DNA from: CAYWPG01 sp964460035
GTDB taxonomy: Bacteria; Pseudomonadota; Gammaproteobacteria; Nitrococcales; AK92
Length of the DNA stretch: 64,000 nucleotides
Reading direction: 5' to 3'
Assembly: GCA_964460035.1 (NCBI GenBank)
Contig: CAYWPG010000011.1
Span: forward strand, 33,157-97,156
The notes below the pieces were generated by a model. That model saw only the letters and a list, made by a program, of their open reading frames with translations, searched no databases and was not told where the DNA came from. Below, piece after piece: positions 43,279-52,064 of this stretch. The first letter of the stretch is position 1, and each line of letters begins with the position of its first letter. The position numbers and the translations under genes were made by a program.

Positions 43279-43483
43279 AACCCGAAGCAACGCCATGGCA
43301 GGAGCGAATCGCAACTGGCCAAACCGGCAACGATCATGAGCACGGAAACAGCGCGCTTGCTCTGGCGCCGGCCATTCTGGCTCAGCGCTCCACGCATGAA
43401 GATCCATCCGCCGCTGTTCGGCGGCCGCGCTTTTACGTAAGCTGCTTGCTGCAAGCACAACCAAGATGCATAGGAGGAGTGCC

Positions 43484-44764
43484 GTGTTCGAAGTCGTAAC
43501 GCCGGAGAAAGTTGGGTTATCGCGCGAGCGGCTCGCCAAGATTGGCGCCTGGATGCAAGATCATGTCGACAATGAGCGAGCCGCCGGGATGAGCGTACTG
43601 GTCCAGCGCCGGGGACAAACGGCCTATTTCGAGACCGCTGGCTACCTTGACGTCGAGAGCCGCAAACCGGTCACTGCCGACTCGATTTTCCGAATCTATT
43701 CCATGACCAAGCCGGTCACCAGCGTGGCGGCGATGATGCTGTACGAGGACGGCGCGTTTCAGCTCGATGATCCTATCGCCAAGTTCATGCCCGAGTTCAC
43801 CGAGATGCAGGTTCTGATCGGCGGGGACGCCGACAATCCTCAGCTCGAACCGGCACGCAGCCTGATCACCGTCAAGCAGTTGCTGACGCATACCTCCGGA
43901 CTGACCTACGACTTCATGTTCGCCAGCCCAGTGGATGCCATGTACCGCCGCGACAAGATCACCTTTGCCGACGGCGACACCTCGTTGGAGGAGGTCGTAG
44001 GCCGCCTGGCCCGCTTGCCGCTGGTTTCGCATCCCGGCACCCGCTGGAATTACAGCGTCTCCACCGACGTGTTGGGGCGCCTGGTGGAGGTGATCTCCGG
44101 CATGCCGCTGGACCGCTTCTTCGAGGAGCGGATCTTCAAACCGCTGGGCATGCACGACACGGCATTCTACGTAAGCGAAGACAAGCTCGACCGCTTCGCC
44201 ACCAATTACACGCCGACGAACCCCAACCCCGCCTTCCTGCGTCCCTGGGGCGCCGAGCCCACAGCCATACTCCCGGAGCCGGCGAGCGGCATCAAGGTTG
44301 CCGACCCGGCGGTGGGCGGCCGTTTCTCTCAACCGGTGAAGATCTTCTCCGGCGGCGGCGGCCTTACGTCCACTACTGTCGACTACCTGCGCTTCTGCAA
44401 CATGCTGCGCAACAAGGGCGAGTTGGACGGCGTGAGGCTGCTGGGACGCAAGACCGTGGAGTTCATGACCACCAACCACCTGCCGGGCACCATGGCCGAC
44501 ATGGGCCAGCCCCGCTTCAACAACGGCGCTTACGGCGGCGGGCTCGGCTTCGGTCTGGGTTTCGGGATCATACTCGACCCCGCGGCCGCACGCGCGATAG
44601 GCAGCCCGGGCGAGTATTTCTGGAGCGGCATGGCCAATACCCAGTTCTGGATCGATCCGGTGGAAGACCTCATCGTCATAGCCATGACCCAGGTCACCCC
44701 CAGCAGTCAGCTACCGCTGCGCCAACGCCTGCGCTCGCTGGTATACCAAGCCCTCATCGATTGA
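43484..44764 (+). CDS. Serine hydrolase, class C beta-lactamase/esterase family
   Basis: This 426-residue protein starts at GTG 43484 behind AGGAGGAG. It carries the SxxK motif (Ser73-Met-Thr-Lys76) in RIYSMTKPVTSVAAMML, the Tyr motif in RWNYSVSTDVLGRLVE, and a C-terminal GLGFGLGFGI...YFWSGMANTQFWIDP. No signal peptide is present, so it is probably a cytoplasmic EstB-like esterase rather than a periplasmic beta-lactamase. The natural substrate is unknown. Confidence 0.88.
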   Translation: MFEVVTPEKVGLSRERLAKIGAWMQDHVDNERAAGMSVLVQRRGQTAYFETAGYLDVESRKPVTADSIFRIYSMTKPVTSVAAMMLYEDGAFQLDDPIAKFMPEFTEMQVLIGGDADNPQLEPARSLITVKQLLTHTSGLTYDFMFASPVDAMYRRDKITFADGDTSLEEVVGRLARLPLVSHPGTRWNYSVSTDVLGRLVEVISGMPLDRFFEERIFKPLGMHDTAFYVSEDKLDRFATNYTPTNPNPAFLRPWGAEPTAILPEPASGIKVADPAVGGRFSQPVKIFSGGGGLTSTTVDYLRFCNMLRNKGELDGVRLLGRKTVEFMTTNHLPGTMADMGQPRFNNGAYGGGLGFGLGFGIILDPAAARAIGSPGEYFWSGMANTQFWIDPVEDLIVIAMTQVTPSSQLPLRQRLRSLVYQALID

Positions 44765-44790
44765 GAAGGCGGACCGGAAACTCCAACCGC

Positions 44791-44822
44791 GCACGGCAAA
44801 ACCCTGAAGGGTCTTGCCGTGC
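44791..44822 (+). terminator. Strong hairpin after the serine hydrolase gene
   Basis: A stem of about 15 pairs with one mismatch (GCACGGCAAAACCCT/AGGGTCTTGCCGTGC) and a two-base loop starts 26 bases after the stop. No T-run follows, but the location fits a terminator. The remaining bases to 45194 hold no other gene I can support. Confidence 0.6.
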
Positions 44823-45194
44823 CGACCCTGTGCCTCTCTCCCATGCCTGTTCGCACTGGCCGTACACCCGCGCCGGTTCTGTCTCGCTGGCTGCGTAGCC
44901 GGCCTGCGTATTCCGCCTGTACCCCGCGACTCTTTGAGCTGCATTGCCGCACCACTCGCCAGCCCTCAGGTTCTAACCCCTGTTCAACGCTGTGCTTCGC
45001 GAAAACTCGTCTCCTGTAACGCGCCGAATCATTCGGCTACCCCCAGAGTCCCCTTTTACACGATGAGCCCATAGTTAATGCCTGAACCGTTAATTCTTAG
45101 GGAACCGCGAAGCCCTGGTGTCGTCTACTTAGGAAAGGAAGCTTTTCGAGTCGCTCTTTAGTCATCAACTAGTCACAAGGAGTGTGGTTTGTTC

Positions 45195-45335
45195 ATGAAG
45201 AAGGAAGCACCTGCCCGGGAACAGAAGAAAGTGCCCCCGCAGCCTGTTCGCAAAGCTCAGCCGGTCAAGTCGCGCCCACCGCAAGAGGTTCGTACCGCGA
45301 GCATCCATCACGTGGCGGAACTTGGTTACAACTAA
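45195..45335 (+). CDS. Small basic proline-rich peptide
   Basis: The 46-residue frame begins MKKEAPAREQKKVPPQPV and ends with HHVAELGYN, rich in Lys, Arg, Pro and Gln. AAGGAG lies 12 bases upstream, and a Rho-independent terminator follows at 45355, so the unit has the look of a free-standing small gene. No family is recognised. It is likely an unstructured nucleic-acid- or protein-binding peptide, which is inference. Confidence 0.5.
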   Translation: MKKEAPAREQKKVPPQPVRKAQPVKSRPPQEVRTASIHHVAELGYN

Positions 45336-45354
45336 CAAGAACGCATACCGCGCG

Positions 45355-45382
45355 GCGGCCGCCCCGCACCGGCGGCCGCTTT
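45355..45382 (+). terminator. Intrinsic terminator after the small peptide gene
   Basis: A perfect nine-bp stem GCGGCCGCC/GGCGGCCGC with a seven-base loop is followed by TTT, 19 bases after the peptide's stop. Confidence 0.7.
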
Positions 45383-45663
45383 CCATAGACCCCAAAATGA
45401 TTCAATAACTTAAAAAAATTTCAGCTATTGATTCGTTCTTACAGCGCCCAGCTTTGGTGTCCATGGCCGTCGCTATCAAGCGACAGAAGCAACGTATTTC
45501 CTCCATAAAAGAGGAATAACGCGGCGGCGGATTCCATACCGCCGCCACTTCCATTACAAGACTGCAAGCGGCGCCCAGGCACCCTGTTCGTTCTGCGATC
45601 CCGCCCCCAGACCGAAGTCGCTGGGATCGATCGGGCGCGATGCCCGGAGCGGGGGAATTCCGA

Positions 45664-46329
45664 ATGCGCTTGCTCAGCCCACAAGGATGGCGCGACAGCC
45701 TCAAGCTGGTCGCGCTGTTGGCCATGACCATCGACCATGTGAACGCCGCCCTGCTTGACCGAGGCGTCGAATCCATGACGCTTATCGGGCGCATTGCCTT
45801 CCCGGTGTTCGCATTTGCCGCCGCGGCCGGGGCTCTGAAAACCCGCAACCCGCGTGCCTACCTGACGCGACTGTCGATCTGTACGATCATTGCCCAGCCG
45901 TTCTTCACACTTGCGCTCCAAACCTCCTGGGCGCATCTGAACACCGTCTATACCCTGCTCTGCGGCGTGGTGGCAGCGCTGGCATGGCGCTTCGGACGGG
46001 CCTATCTCTGCCCATTGGCGCTGCTGGCGGCATGGCCGGGCGACTACTCCATAGCCGGCGCGGCTCTGGTACTCGGCGCGGCGCTCATGTTGGAGCGCAA
46101 CGACGCCGCACGACTGACAGGCGCTGTCATCGCCTTATTGGCCTCGCCCCTGCTGTGGCTGACTCCCGCCGCGCATGTGATCGGTCTGGCCACGGTAGCC
46201 GCTGCATTCGCGCTGCTTTCACGCAGCGAACCTAGCGTACGGCCGGCTGGCCGGCGCAATGTGTTCTATGTCTACTATCCGCTGCACTTGGCTGTGCTCT
46301 GGCTCATTGCCGCGCTGATGGGCCATTGA
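45664..46329 (+). CDS. TraX family membrane protein
   Basis: From ATG 45664 the protein is 221 residues, with about seven membrane helices. The start MRLLSPQGWRDSLKLVALLAMTIDHVNAAL and the segment SMTLIGRIAFPVFAFAAAAGAL match TraX/pilin-acetylation-type proteins. The C-terminus has FYVYYPLHLAVLWLI. In F plasmids, TraX acetylates pilin. The chromosomal relatives are acyltransferase-like with unknown targets. GGGGGA precedes the start. Confidence 0.85.
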   Translation: MRLLSPQGWRDSLKLVALLAMTIDHVNAALLDRGVESMTLIGRIAFPVFAFAAAAGALKTRNPRAYLTRLSICTIIAQPFFTLALQTSWAHLNTVYTLLCGVVAALAWRFGRAYLCPLALLAAWPGDYSIAGAALVLGAALMLERNDAARLTGAVIALLASPLLWLTPAAHVIGLATVAAAFALLSRSEPSVRPAGRRNVFYVYYPLHLAVLWLIAALMGH

Positions 46330-46765
46330 CCGGAGCACCAGCGACCAAACGCGCATACAGCCACCCGCCTACCCCACCTGCCAGACTCATGAGCACAATC
46401 GCCAGTGGCGAGCGTGTGGCCGCGATAGGGGTAAGCGGGAAGGCGAAATTCAAGATAAGAATAAGGGCCAGCACCGCCACCATGCCGGCCAGAGCGAACC
46501 AGCCTTGGCGACTCCCGCCGAAGCGCGCCGCGGCGCGACGTGCGATCGCGAAAGCGCATAGCAAAGCCACTGCGACCAGCCCCCCATACAGTGGCGCGAA
46601 CCGAAGCAGATCTTCCACCACCGTATGCGTCACTGTGCCCAGTGGCAGCGCAACGCCCAACGAAGCGATAGCGGCCATATTGAACCCGGTTTGAATGATC
46701 GAGCCCAGCGCCGCCGCCACGCTCGCACTGACCGCAAAGCCAACCCCCACCCTAACTCGATTCAT
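46304..46765 (-). CDS. Hypothetical four-helix membrane protein
   Basis: The 153-residue protein has four hydrophobic segments (about 8-40, 55-72, 86-108, 118-142). I recognise no family. Its 3' end overlaps the TraX gene by 26 bases on the opposite strand. The start MNRVRVGVGFAVSASVAAALG has GGAGG in a suitable place upstream. Confidence 0.65.
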   Translation of the reverse strand: MNRVRVGVGFAVSASVAAALGSIIQTGFNMAAIASLGVALPLGTVTHTVVEDLLRFAPLYGGLVAVALLCAFAIARRAAARFGGSRQGWFALAGMVAVLALILILNFAFPLTPIAATRSPLAIVLMSLAGGVGGWLYARLVAGAPVNGPSARQ

Positions 46766-46868
46766 GCCCTGGCCTCCTCACGCCCTGCCCCATGTCGCTT
46801 TGGTATCGTACATTGCTGCCACGCGGCTATCCTTTCACACAAGTTGAGGTGAGGAGACACATAACATC

Positions 46869-47966
46869 ATGCCGGCACGGTTCGTAACGTTCATTGCGCT
46901 AGCACTATTCGCCGGCATCGCGGCTGCGAGCCAGACGTACAGGGTTGAAACACTGGTTACCGGACTCGAGCATCCCTGGTCGCTGGCCTGGCTGCCTGAT
47001 GGCCGCATGCTGGTCACGGAGCGCCCTGGCCGCTTGCGGATAATCGCAGGCGGCGAACTCCTGCCAGAACCAGTGGCCGGTCTTCCTCAGCCCCACACGC
47101 GCTCGCAAGCGGGTCTGTTCGAGGTCCTCCCGGCCCCGGACTTCTCTATGAGCGGCTTGCTCTATCTGTCGCTGGTCGTCGACGCTCCTGGCGGCAACAC
47201 GCTGATCGTTGTGCGTGGGCGTCTGCACGAGCATGCGCTTGTCGAGCTCGAGGAGGTGTTTCGGCATCAGCCGGTCCGCCGCACCAGCGTACACTACGGC
47301 GGCCGCATGGCCTTTCTGCCCGATGGCAGCCTGCTGCTGACGCTGGGCGACGGTTTCGATTATCGCGAGCAGGCCCAGCGCCTGAGCAATCACTTCGGCA
47401 GCGTGGTTCGGCTCTTACCCGACGGCTCCGCACACCCCGATAACCCGTTCCGGCAGAGTCGAGACGCTTTGCCCCACATCTACGCCTACGGCTTACGCAA
47501 TGTACAGGGACTGGCGCTGGATACCGCAACCGGCACGCTGTGGATAACGGATCATGGACCGCGCGGCGGCGACCGGCTGCATATCCTGCGTCCCGGCACC
47601 AACTACGGCTGGCCCATCACCAGCCATGCGCTGGACTACACCGGTGCCCGCATCACGCCCTACCGCGAGCTACCCGGCGTGCAGCCCCCTGTCCACACGT
47701 GGACGCCCGCAATCGCCCCCGCCGGGCTGACCGTGTACCGTGGGGCACTGTTCCCGCATTGGCAGGGCGACTTGTTCGTCGCTGGCCTAGCCGGCCGCTC
47801 GGTCAGGCACTTGCAACTGCGCGACGGCCGGATAGTCGGCGAACAAGTTCTGTTCGCCGACTTGGGCAGGCGCTTTCGCGAGGTGCGCGCCGGTCCCGAC
47901 GGCGCACTCTACCTGCTTACGGACCATGCTGACGGCGAGCTGCTGCGCGTCGTACCGGCACGCTAG
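46869..47966 (+). CDS. PQQ-dependent sugar dehydrogenase (aldose dehydrogenase YliI-like)
   Basis: The 365-residue protein has a signal peptide (MPARFVTFIALALFAGIAAA) and the soluble GSDH beta-propeller: GLEHPWSLAWLPDGRMLVTERPGRLRI, then YGLRNVQGLALD, WITDHGPRGGDRLHILRPGTNYGWP and YRGALFPHWQGDLFVAGLAGRSVRHL. These enzymes oxidise aldose sugars in the periplasm with PQQ. No PQQ biosynthesis gene is in the window. Confidence 0.92.
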   Translation: MPARFVTFIALALFAGIAAASQTYRVETLVTGLEHPWSLAWLPDGRMLVTERPGRLRIIAGGELLPEPVAGLPQPHTRSQAGLFEVLPAPDFSMSGLLYLSLVVDAPGGNTLIVVRGRLHEHALVELEEVFRHQPVRRTSVHYGGRMAFLPDGSLLLTLGDGFDYREQAQRLSNHFGSVVRLLPDGSAHPDNPFRQSRDALPHIYAYGLRNVQGLALDTATGTLWITDHGPRGGDRLHILRPGTNYGWPITSHALDYTGARITPYRELPGVQPPVHTWTPAIAPAGLTVYRGALFPHWQGDLFVAGLAGRSVRHLQLRDGRIVGEQVLFADLGRRFREVRAGPDGALYLLTDHADGELLRVVPAR

Positions 47967-48358
47967 AGTCTGCGCAAGATCAAGCCACGCCAGCGCTTGG
48001 CATCGATATCTCAGCCCGCCCCAACATGCAAGCCACACCGATGACAGGGACTCGTCGGAGGCGGAGGACTTTTCCATGGGCAGTGGGTGGCACAAAGATT
48101 CGCGGCCTGGGGAATCGCCCACCAAAACTTGGTAGCGACGGCCCCTTGCGTCACTGCCGGTGGAACAGCATAGCTATATTGGTGGTCTACGCTAATGTCG
48201 GCCCGCTCATGCTACGGCATAGCCGGGTCGACGGTTTACGCGGGCGCCGCGAGCGCCCGACCCGGCAGCGGCTCATGCCAAAGCCTACGACAGCCACCGC
48301 CCGTCGGCGGCGCTGTGCCGCTTGGCCTCGGTGGCGAGCCATATAGAGGGGTATCACC
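47967..48358. other. Intergenic region with a nested hairpin
   Basis: No gene is supported in these 392 bases. An inverted repeat GCCGGGTCG (48222-48230) / CGACCCGGC (48258-48266) encloses a second GGGCGC-type stem, forming a 45-nt structure about 92 nt before the next gene. Confidence 0.5.
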
Positions 48359-48628
48359 ATGAGCAAAGACGTAGAACAGATCCTGTCGAAGTACGAGGAC
48401 TGGGAAGATGTGCTCGGGCGCCCGCTGGGCGAAATCGTGGCCGACCTGAAGGAAGTCGATGGTGATGCTCTGTCGCTGGTATCGGGAGACGACGAGCAGA
48501 GTCTGCAGAGCGGGTTGGTCTTGTTGCGTGGCCGTCACACCCAGCGCCTGCTGGAAGCGCTAAACGACGAGATCAACCGCATCCGTGCCGAGGAGTCCTC
48601 GACACCGGCGAGCAAGACCCTACACTGA
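48359..48628 (+). CDS. Small acidic hypothetical protein
   Basis: The 89-residue soluble protein begins MSKDVEQILSKYEDWEDVLGRPL and continues LRGRHTQRLLEALNDEINRIRAEE. It is helical and has no export signal. GAGGGG stands eight bases before the ATG. It is followed by a strong terminator. I do not recognise a family. Confidence 0.7.
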   Translation: MSKDVEQILSKYEDWEDVLGRPLGEIVADLKEVDGDALSLVSGDDEQSLQSGLVLLRGRHTQRLLEALNDEINRIRAEESSTPASKTLH

Positions 48629-48637
48629 CACCAACAT

Positions 48638-48666
48638 ATGGCGGCCGGATTCCGGCCGCCATTTTT
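48638..48666 (+). terminator. Intrinsic terminator
   Basis: The perfect stem ATGGCGGCCGGA/TCCGGCCGCCAT is followed by five T residues at 48662-48666. It lies between convergent genes and ends the plus-strand unit. The next gene on the minus strand ends three bases to the right. Confidence 0.9.
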
Positions 48667-48669
48667 CGG

Positions 48670-49425
48670 TCAGCTGCCATGACCAGGGTAGTTCTCGGAA
48701 TGCCGCCCCACGACGTTGATCGATTCTCCTCCATCCACGACCAGTATCTGACCGTTGACGAAGTCGTTGGCGAGCAGATAGTCCAACGCTTGCCCCAGAT
48801 TTTCCTGACTTCCCTGCCGCCCTAAGGGTATGCCTTCGAAGCGCCATTGCAGGTAGTCGCTGCTACGGGTTGCCGCCGGCAAGATCACGCCTGGCGCAAT
48901 CCCGTTGACGCGGATATGCGGCGCGAACTCCAAAGCGGCCATGCGGGTAAACTCGGCAAGCGTCTTTTTCGCGAGCAGGTAGGCAGCGTACGGATACTGA
49001 TTGTAGGCCAGCTTGTTGTCGATGATGTTCACCACACAGCCCCGTCCGACGCGGCTGGCGAAATCCCGCGTCAGCAGCATCGGCGCGAACAGGTTCACGC
49101 TGAACTGCTCTTCCAGCAGTGCCCGTGACGTCTGGGCAATCGGTGCCGGCGTATAGGCCGAAGCACTGTTCACCAGTACCGCCAATCCAGGGAGGGCGGA
49201 CTGTGCCTGCTCGATCAGGTCGCCCGGATCCCCGCTGCTGAAATCGCATGCGAAAGTGTGACATTCCCGGCCCAGGGCGCGTATTTCCTCGGCTGCCCGC
49301 GCAGCGGCATCGGCTGAGCTGTTGTAGTGCAGTGCGATGTCGTAACCTGCATCAGCCAAGCGCCGCGCGAAGAACAACCCCAAGCGGGTGGCTCCGCCCG
49401 TAACCAAGGCGGCTTTCGTGTACAT
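48670..49425 (-). CDS. SDR family pteridine reductase-like protein
   Basis: The 251-residue protein has TGGATRLG (9-16), the form typical of pteridine reductases and FolM, followed by IALHYNSS. NSASAYTP replaces NNAG, and the catalytic Tyr-Lys is in YAAYLLAKKTLAEF. The end is VNGQILVVDGGESINV. FolM reduces dihydromonapterin, and this is the most likely role. The gene is convergent with a small acidic protein gene. Confidence 0.85.
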   Translation of the reverse strand: MYTKAALVTGGATRLGLFFARRLADAGYDIALHYNSSADAAARAAEEIRALGRECHTFACDFSSGDPGDLIEQAQSALPGLAVLVNSASAYTPAPIAQTSRALLEEQFSVNLFAPMLLTRDFASRVGRGCVVNIIDNKLAYNQYPYAAYLLAKKTLAEFTRMAALEFAPHIRVNGIAPGVILPAATRSSDYLQWRFEGIPLGRQGSQENLGQALDYLLANDFVNGQILVVDGGESINVVGRHSENYPGHGS

Positions 49426-49830
49426 AAAGCAAACTCCTCGTAACTTTTCGCACCCTGTCCTTTGTGCACTACCCAGGCGCTAGCGTTTGATAAAAAACTT
49501 GCAGAGCAGCTCGTAATCTACTGATTCAAAGATAAATTCATGCGCCGACTTATCCCCACAAAACGCATCGCTTAAACTCGTTTCCCCCTTCCCCGCCGAC
49601 TCGCAAAAAAGTCCGGCAAGTGATTGTTTATAAAGACATATCATCGCCGATCAAAGCGGCTCTGCCGCGCGCCCGTCCGCCCGGGGCGAGCGCCTATCCA
49701 CAAACCTATCCACAGCTCCTTGCCGGGATGCAGCATGCGCAAGGCTCGTGCCGTACCGCACGCGCCTGTGCGCGGCAACATCGGTTAACATCGGAGCCGG
49801 CGCGATTCTAAAGGCAAGGCACAAGCTCGC
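49426..49830. other. AT-rich intergenic region with DnaA-box-like repeats
   Basis: This 405-base divergent gap is unusually AT-rich in its first 220 bases. Three DnaA-box-like sites, each one base off TTATCCACA, are present: TTATCCCCA (49550-49558), CTATCCACA (49694-49702) and CTATCCACA (49706-49714). The last two repeat with a 12-base period. No coding frame is supported. Confidence 0.55.
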
Positions 49831-50868
49831 ATGGACTCACTCAGTCAGTTCGTTCTCGGTGCAGCGGTAGGCGGTGTGGTACTGGGGCGTAGAGCCGGCA
49901 TCAAGGCCGTGGTGTGGGGAGGTGTGGTGGCCACCATACCGGACCTAGATGTGCTCGTGCCCCTCGGAGACGACGTCAGCAACTTCACCTATCACCGCAG
50001 CGCAAGCCATTCCGTTTTCGTTCTGACGCTGCTGGCCCCCCTGCTCGCCTGGGGAATCAGCCGGCTGCACCGATCCGAGCGCGACCGCTGGCGCGGCTGG
50101 CTGGCGCTGGTCTGGCTGGCTTTGATCACGCACGTGCTGCTCGACTGTTTCACCGTCTACGGCACACAGATATTCTGGCCTATCGCCCCCACGCCAGTGG
50201 CCTGGAGTACCATCTTCATTATCGATCCGCTCTATACCATCTGGCTCCTGATCGCGGTGCTGACAGCATGTGCCATGCGTCGCCGACCGCAACGAATTCG
50301 GGCCTGGTCAATCGCCGGACTTATCGTGAGCAGCGCGTACCTGGGCTTTACGGTTGCCGCCAAGCTGCACGTAAACGGCGTGGTCGAGGCCGCGCTCGAA
50401 CGCAAGAACATTCCCCATACGCAGTATCTTACCGTGCCCACGCCGTTCAACACGCTGCTATGGCGAGTGTTGGTCATGGACGAAGGGGGTTACTACGAGG
50501 GCTTTTATTCCTTGTGCGACCCGGACGCATCGCCGCACTTGACCCGCTACGACAGTCATCCGGAACTGCTCGCGCCCGTGCAAGACGTTTGGGCCGTCCA
50601 GCGCTTGCAATGGTTTACGCGCGGTTTCTACCGCGTAGAGGCTCGCGACCAGGATCTCACCATCACCGACCTGAGAATGGGACAGGAGCCCCTGTACGTG
50701 TTCACTTTCAAAGTGGCCGAACTCAGAGACGGGGAAATCGTTCCCGTTCCCAACCGTGCTTTGCCGACCCCGCGCGCCGACTCAGCCATGTTGAGCCAGG
50801 TATGGAAAAGAATCTGGCGCGATCGAACGGCCTGTGCAGATTCGCTGTCTCCCTGCACCGAGATTTGA
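49831..50868 (+). CDS. YdjM-like metal-dependent hydrolase, membrane protein
   Basis: The 345-residue protein has about five membrane helices in the first 180 residues. It opens MDSLSQFVLGAAVGGVVLG, typical of the YdjM/DUF457 family. Metal-binding-type residues appear in IPDLDVL, YHRSASHS and HVLLDCFTVYGTQ. The C-terminal part is soluble. YdjM-type proteins are SOS-regulated in E. coli. No LexA box was found here. The role is unknown. Confidence 0.85.
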   Translation: MDSLSQFVLGAAVGGVVLGRRAGIKAVVWGGVVATIPDLDVLVPLGDDVSNFTYHRSASHSVFVLTLLAPLLAWGISRLHRSERDRWRGWLALVWLALITHVLLDCFTVYGTQIFWPIAPTPVAWSTIFIIDPLYTIWLLIAVLTACAMRRRPQRIRAWSIAGLIVSSAYLGFTVAAKLHVNGVVEAALERKNIPHTQYLTVPTPFNTLLWRVLVMDEGGYYEGFYSLCDPDASPHLTRYDSHPELLAPVQDVWAVQRLQWFTRGFYRVEARDQDLTITDLRMGQEPLYVFTFKVAELRDGEIVPVPNRALPTPRADSAMLSQVWKRIWRDRTACADSLSPCTEI

Positions 50869-51094
50869 GCGGACGCAGCGGCACAACCAATGAGGGGGCG
50901 GAAGCTGGGAAACGGTGCTATCGGCCTGTCCGGGTCGCAGCGCGCGGCGAATAGCGCTTCATTCTATCCGCGTCACCGCGAGCCGCAGCGACAATGGCTG
51001 CGCAAGCTCGCGCTCACCGCCAGCAAACGCGAGAAGCGGCGTTCTCGGTTGGGCTCCTTCCGTTCGCTCTGCGGTGCGCCATCGGCAGCCGCGC

Positions 51095-51766
51095 TCAGGA
51101 AGCGAGCTGCCGCTGCGCCAATGCAGCGGCATGCATTACCCCAATCCGCGCACTGCAAAACACGGTGACGCCCGTACCGGCGAGCGCATCCACCGCCGGG
51201 GCCATGGAGGCCTGCGCCAGTATCACGACATCGAAGTTGGCCGCCCAACGGCCAACGGCGCTCGCAACCAGCTGGCGGTAACGTTCGTGATTGCCGGCTC
51301 TGAACTCACGCCATGCGCCGGGCACCAACAGGCTGTCGACCTCGACATCCGCTCCCGCTTCCTCAGCCACATCCTCGATCAGCTCCCTGGTATGGACCAA
51401 GGATTCGGCCTGCTTGGCCGCGATCAGTAGCCGTGAGCCGGTGCGCACTGCCCGCTCGGCCACGGGGCGATCGATGCGCATCGCCACGAACTGCTCCCGG
51501 GTATCGGTGCGTTCGGCAGCGGCACCCAGCGTCGCACAGGTACATACCACCACGGGCGCACCGCTCTGCTCTGCGGCCAGCGTCATTGTCTGCTGAACTT
51601 TGGCCGCCAGTTCGGGCTCGATCTCGCCGGTTTGATACGCCTCATCCAACAGCTCCTCGGCAACCAGATGGTGCACGCGCACCTGTGGTGCAAGCTCGGC
51701 AGCCAGTTGCCCGAAGCGCTCTACGTGGTTCTGAGTAGTATGAACGAAGGCGAGATCGGCTCTCAT
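51095..51766 (-). CDS. Asp/Glu racemase-like protein
   Basis: The 223-residue protein is of the aspartate/glutamate racemase superfamily. Cysteines occur at the two catalytic positions, in VVVCTCATLG and VTVFCSARIG. The N-terminus HTTQNHVERF and the long segment GAWREFRAGNHERYRQLVASAV suggest a hydantoin-racemase- or decarboxylase-like subclass, not MurI. The substrate is unknown. It is divergent from the CorA-type gene. Confidence 0.75.
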   Translation of the reverse strand: MRADLAFVHTTQNHVERFGQLAAELAPQVRVHHLVAEELLDEAYQTGEIEPELAAKVQQTMTLAAEQSGAPVVVCTCATLGAAAERTDTREQFVAMRIDRPVAERAVRTGSRLLIAAKQAESLVHTRELIEDVAEEAGADVEVDSLLVPGAWREFRAGNHERYRQLVASAVGRWAANFDVVILAQASMAPAVDALAGTGVTVFCSARIGVMHAAALAQRQLAS

Positions 51767-52064
51767 GACAACTCCTTGCTTGGCCGGGCCCTGCGGCGGA
51801 GTGTCGAATGAGTTGCGACAACCCGCGCCGACTGCTCGCGCCGGCGGGGTTGGTTACAAATGGACCTATTTCCCCCTACGGCGCGTCCGCTACAAGTACT
51901 GCCAGTACTGCGGCCGTCGTGAGCACGACGACGTGTGTGCCGAGATTGCGGAGACGGGCCATGTGAAAACCTTTCGTAATATTGTTTCAACCAAGCATGC
52001 TCTGCTTTGGCGCAGCATGCAAGCCCTTACGAGAAGCCGGTCACAACTTGGCAGGGAATGCGAC

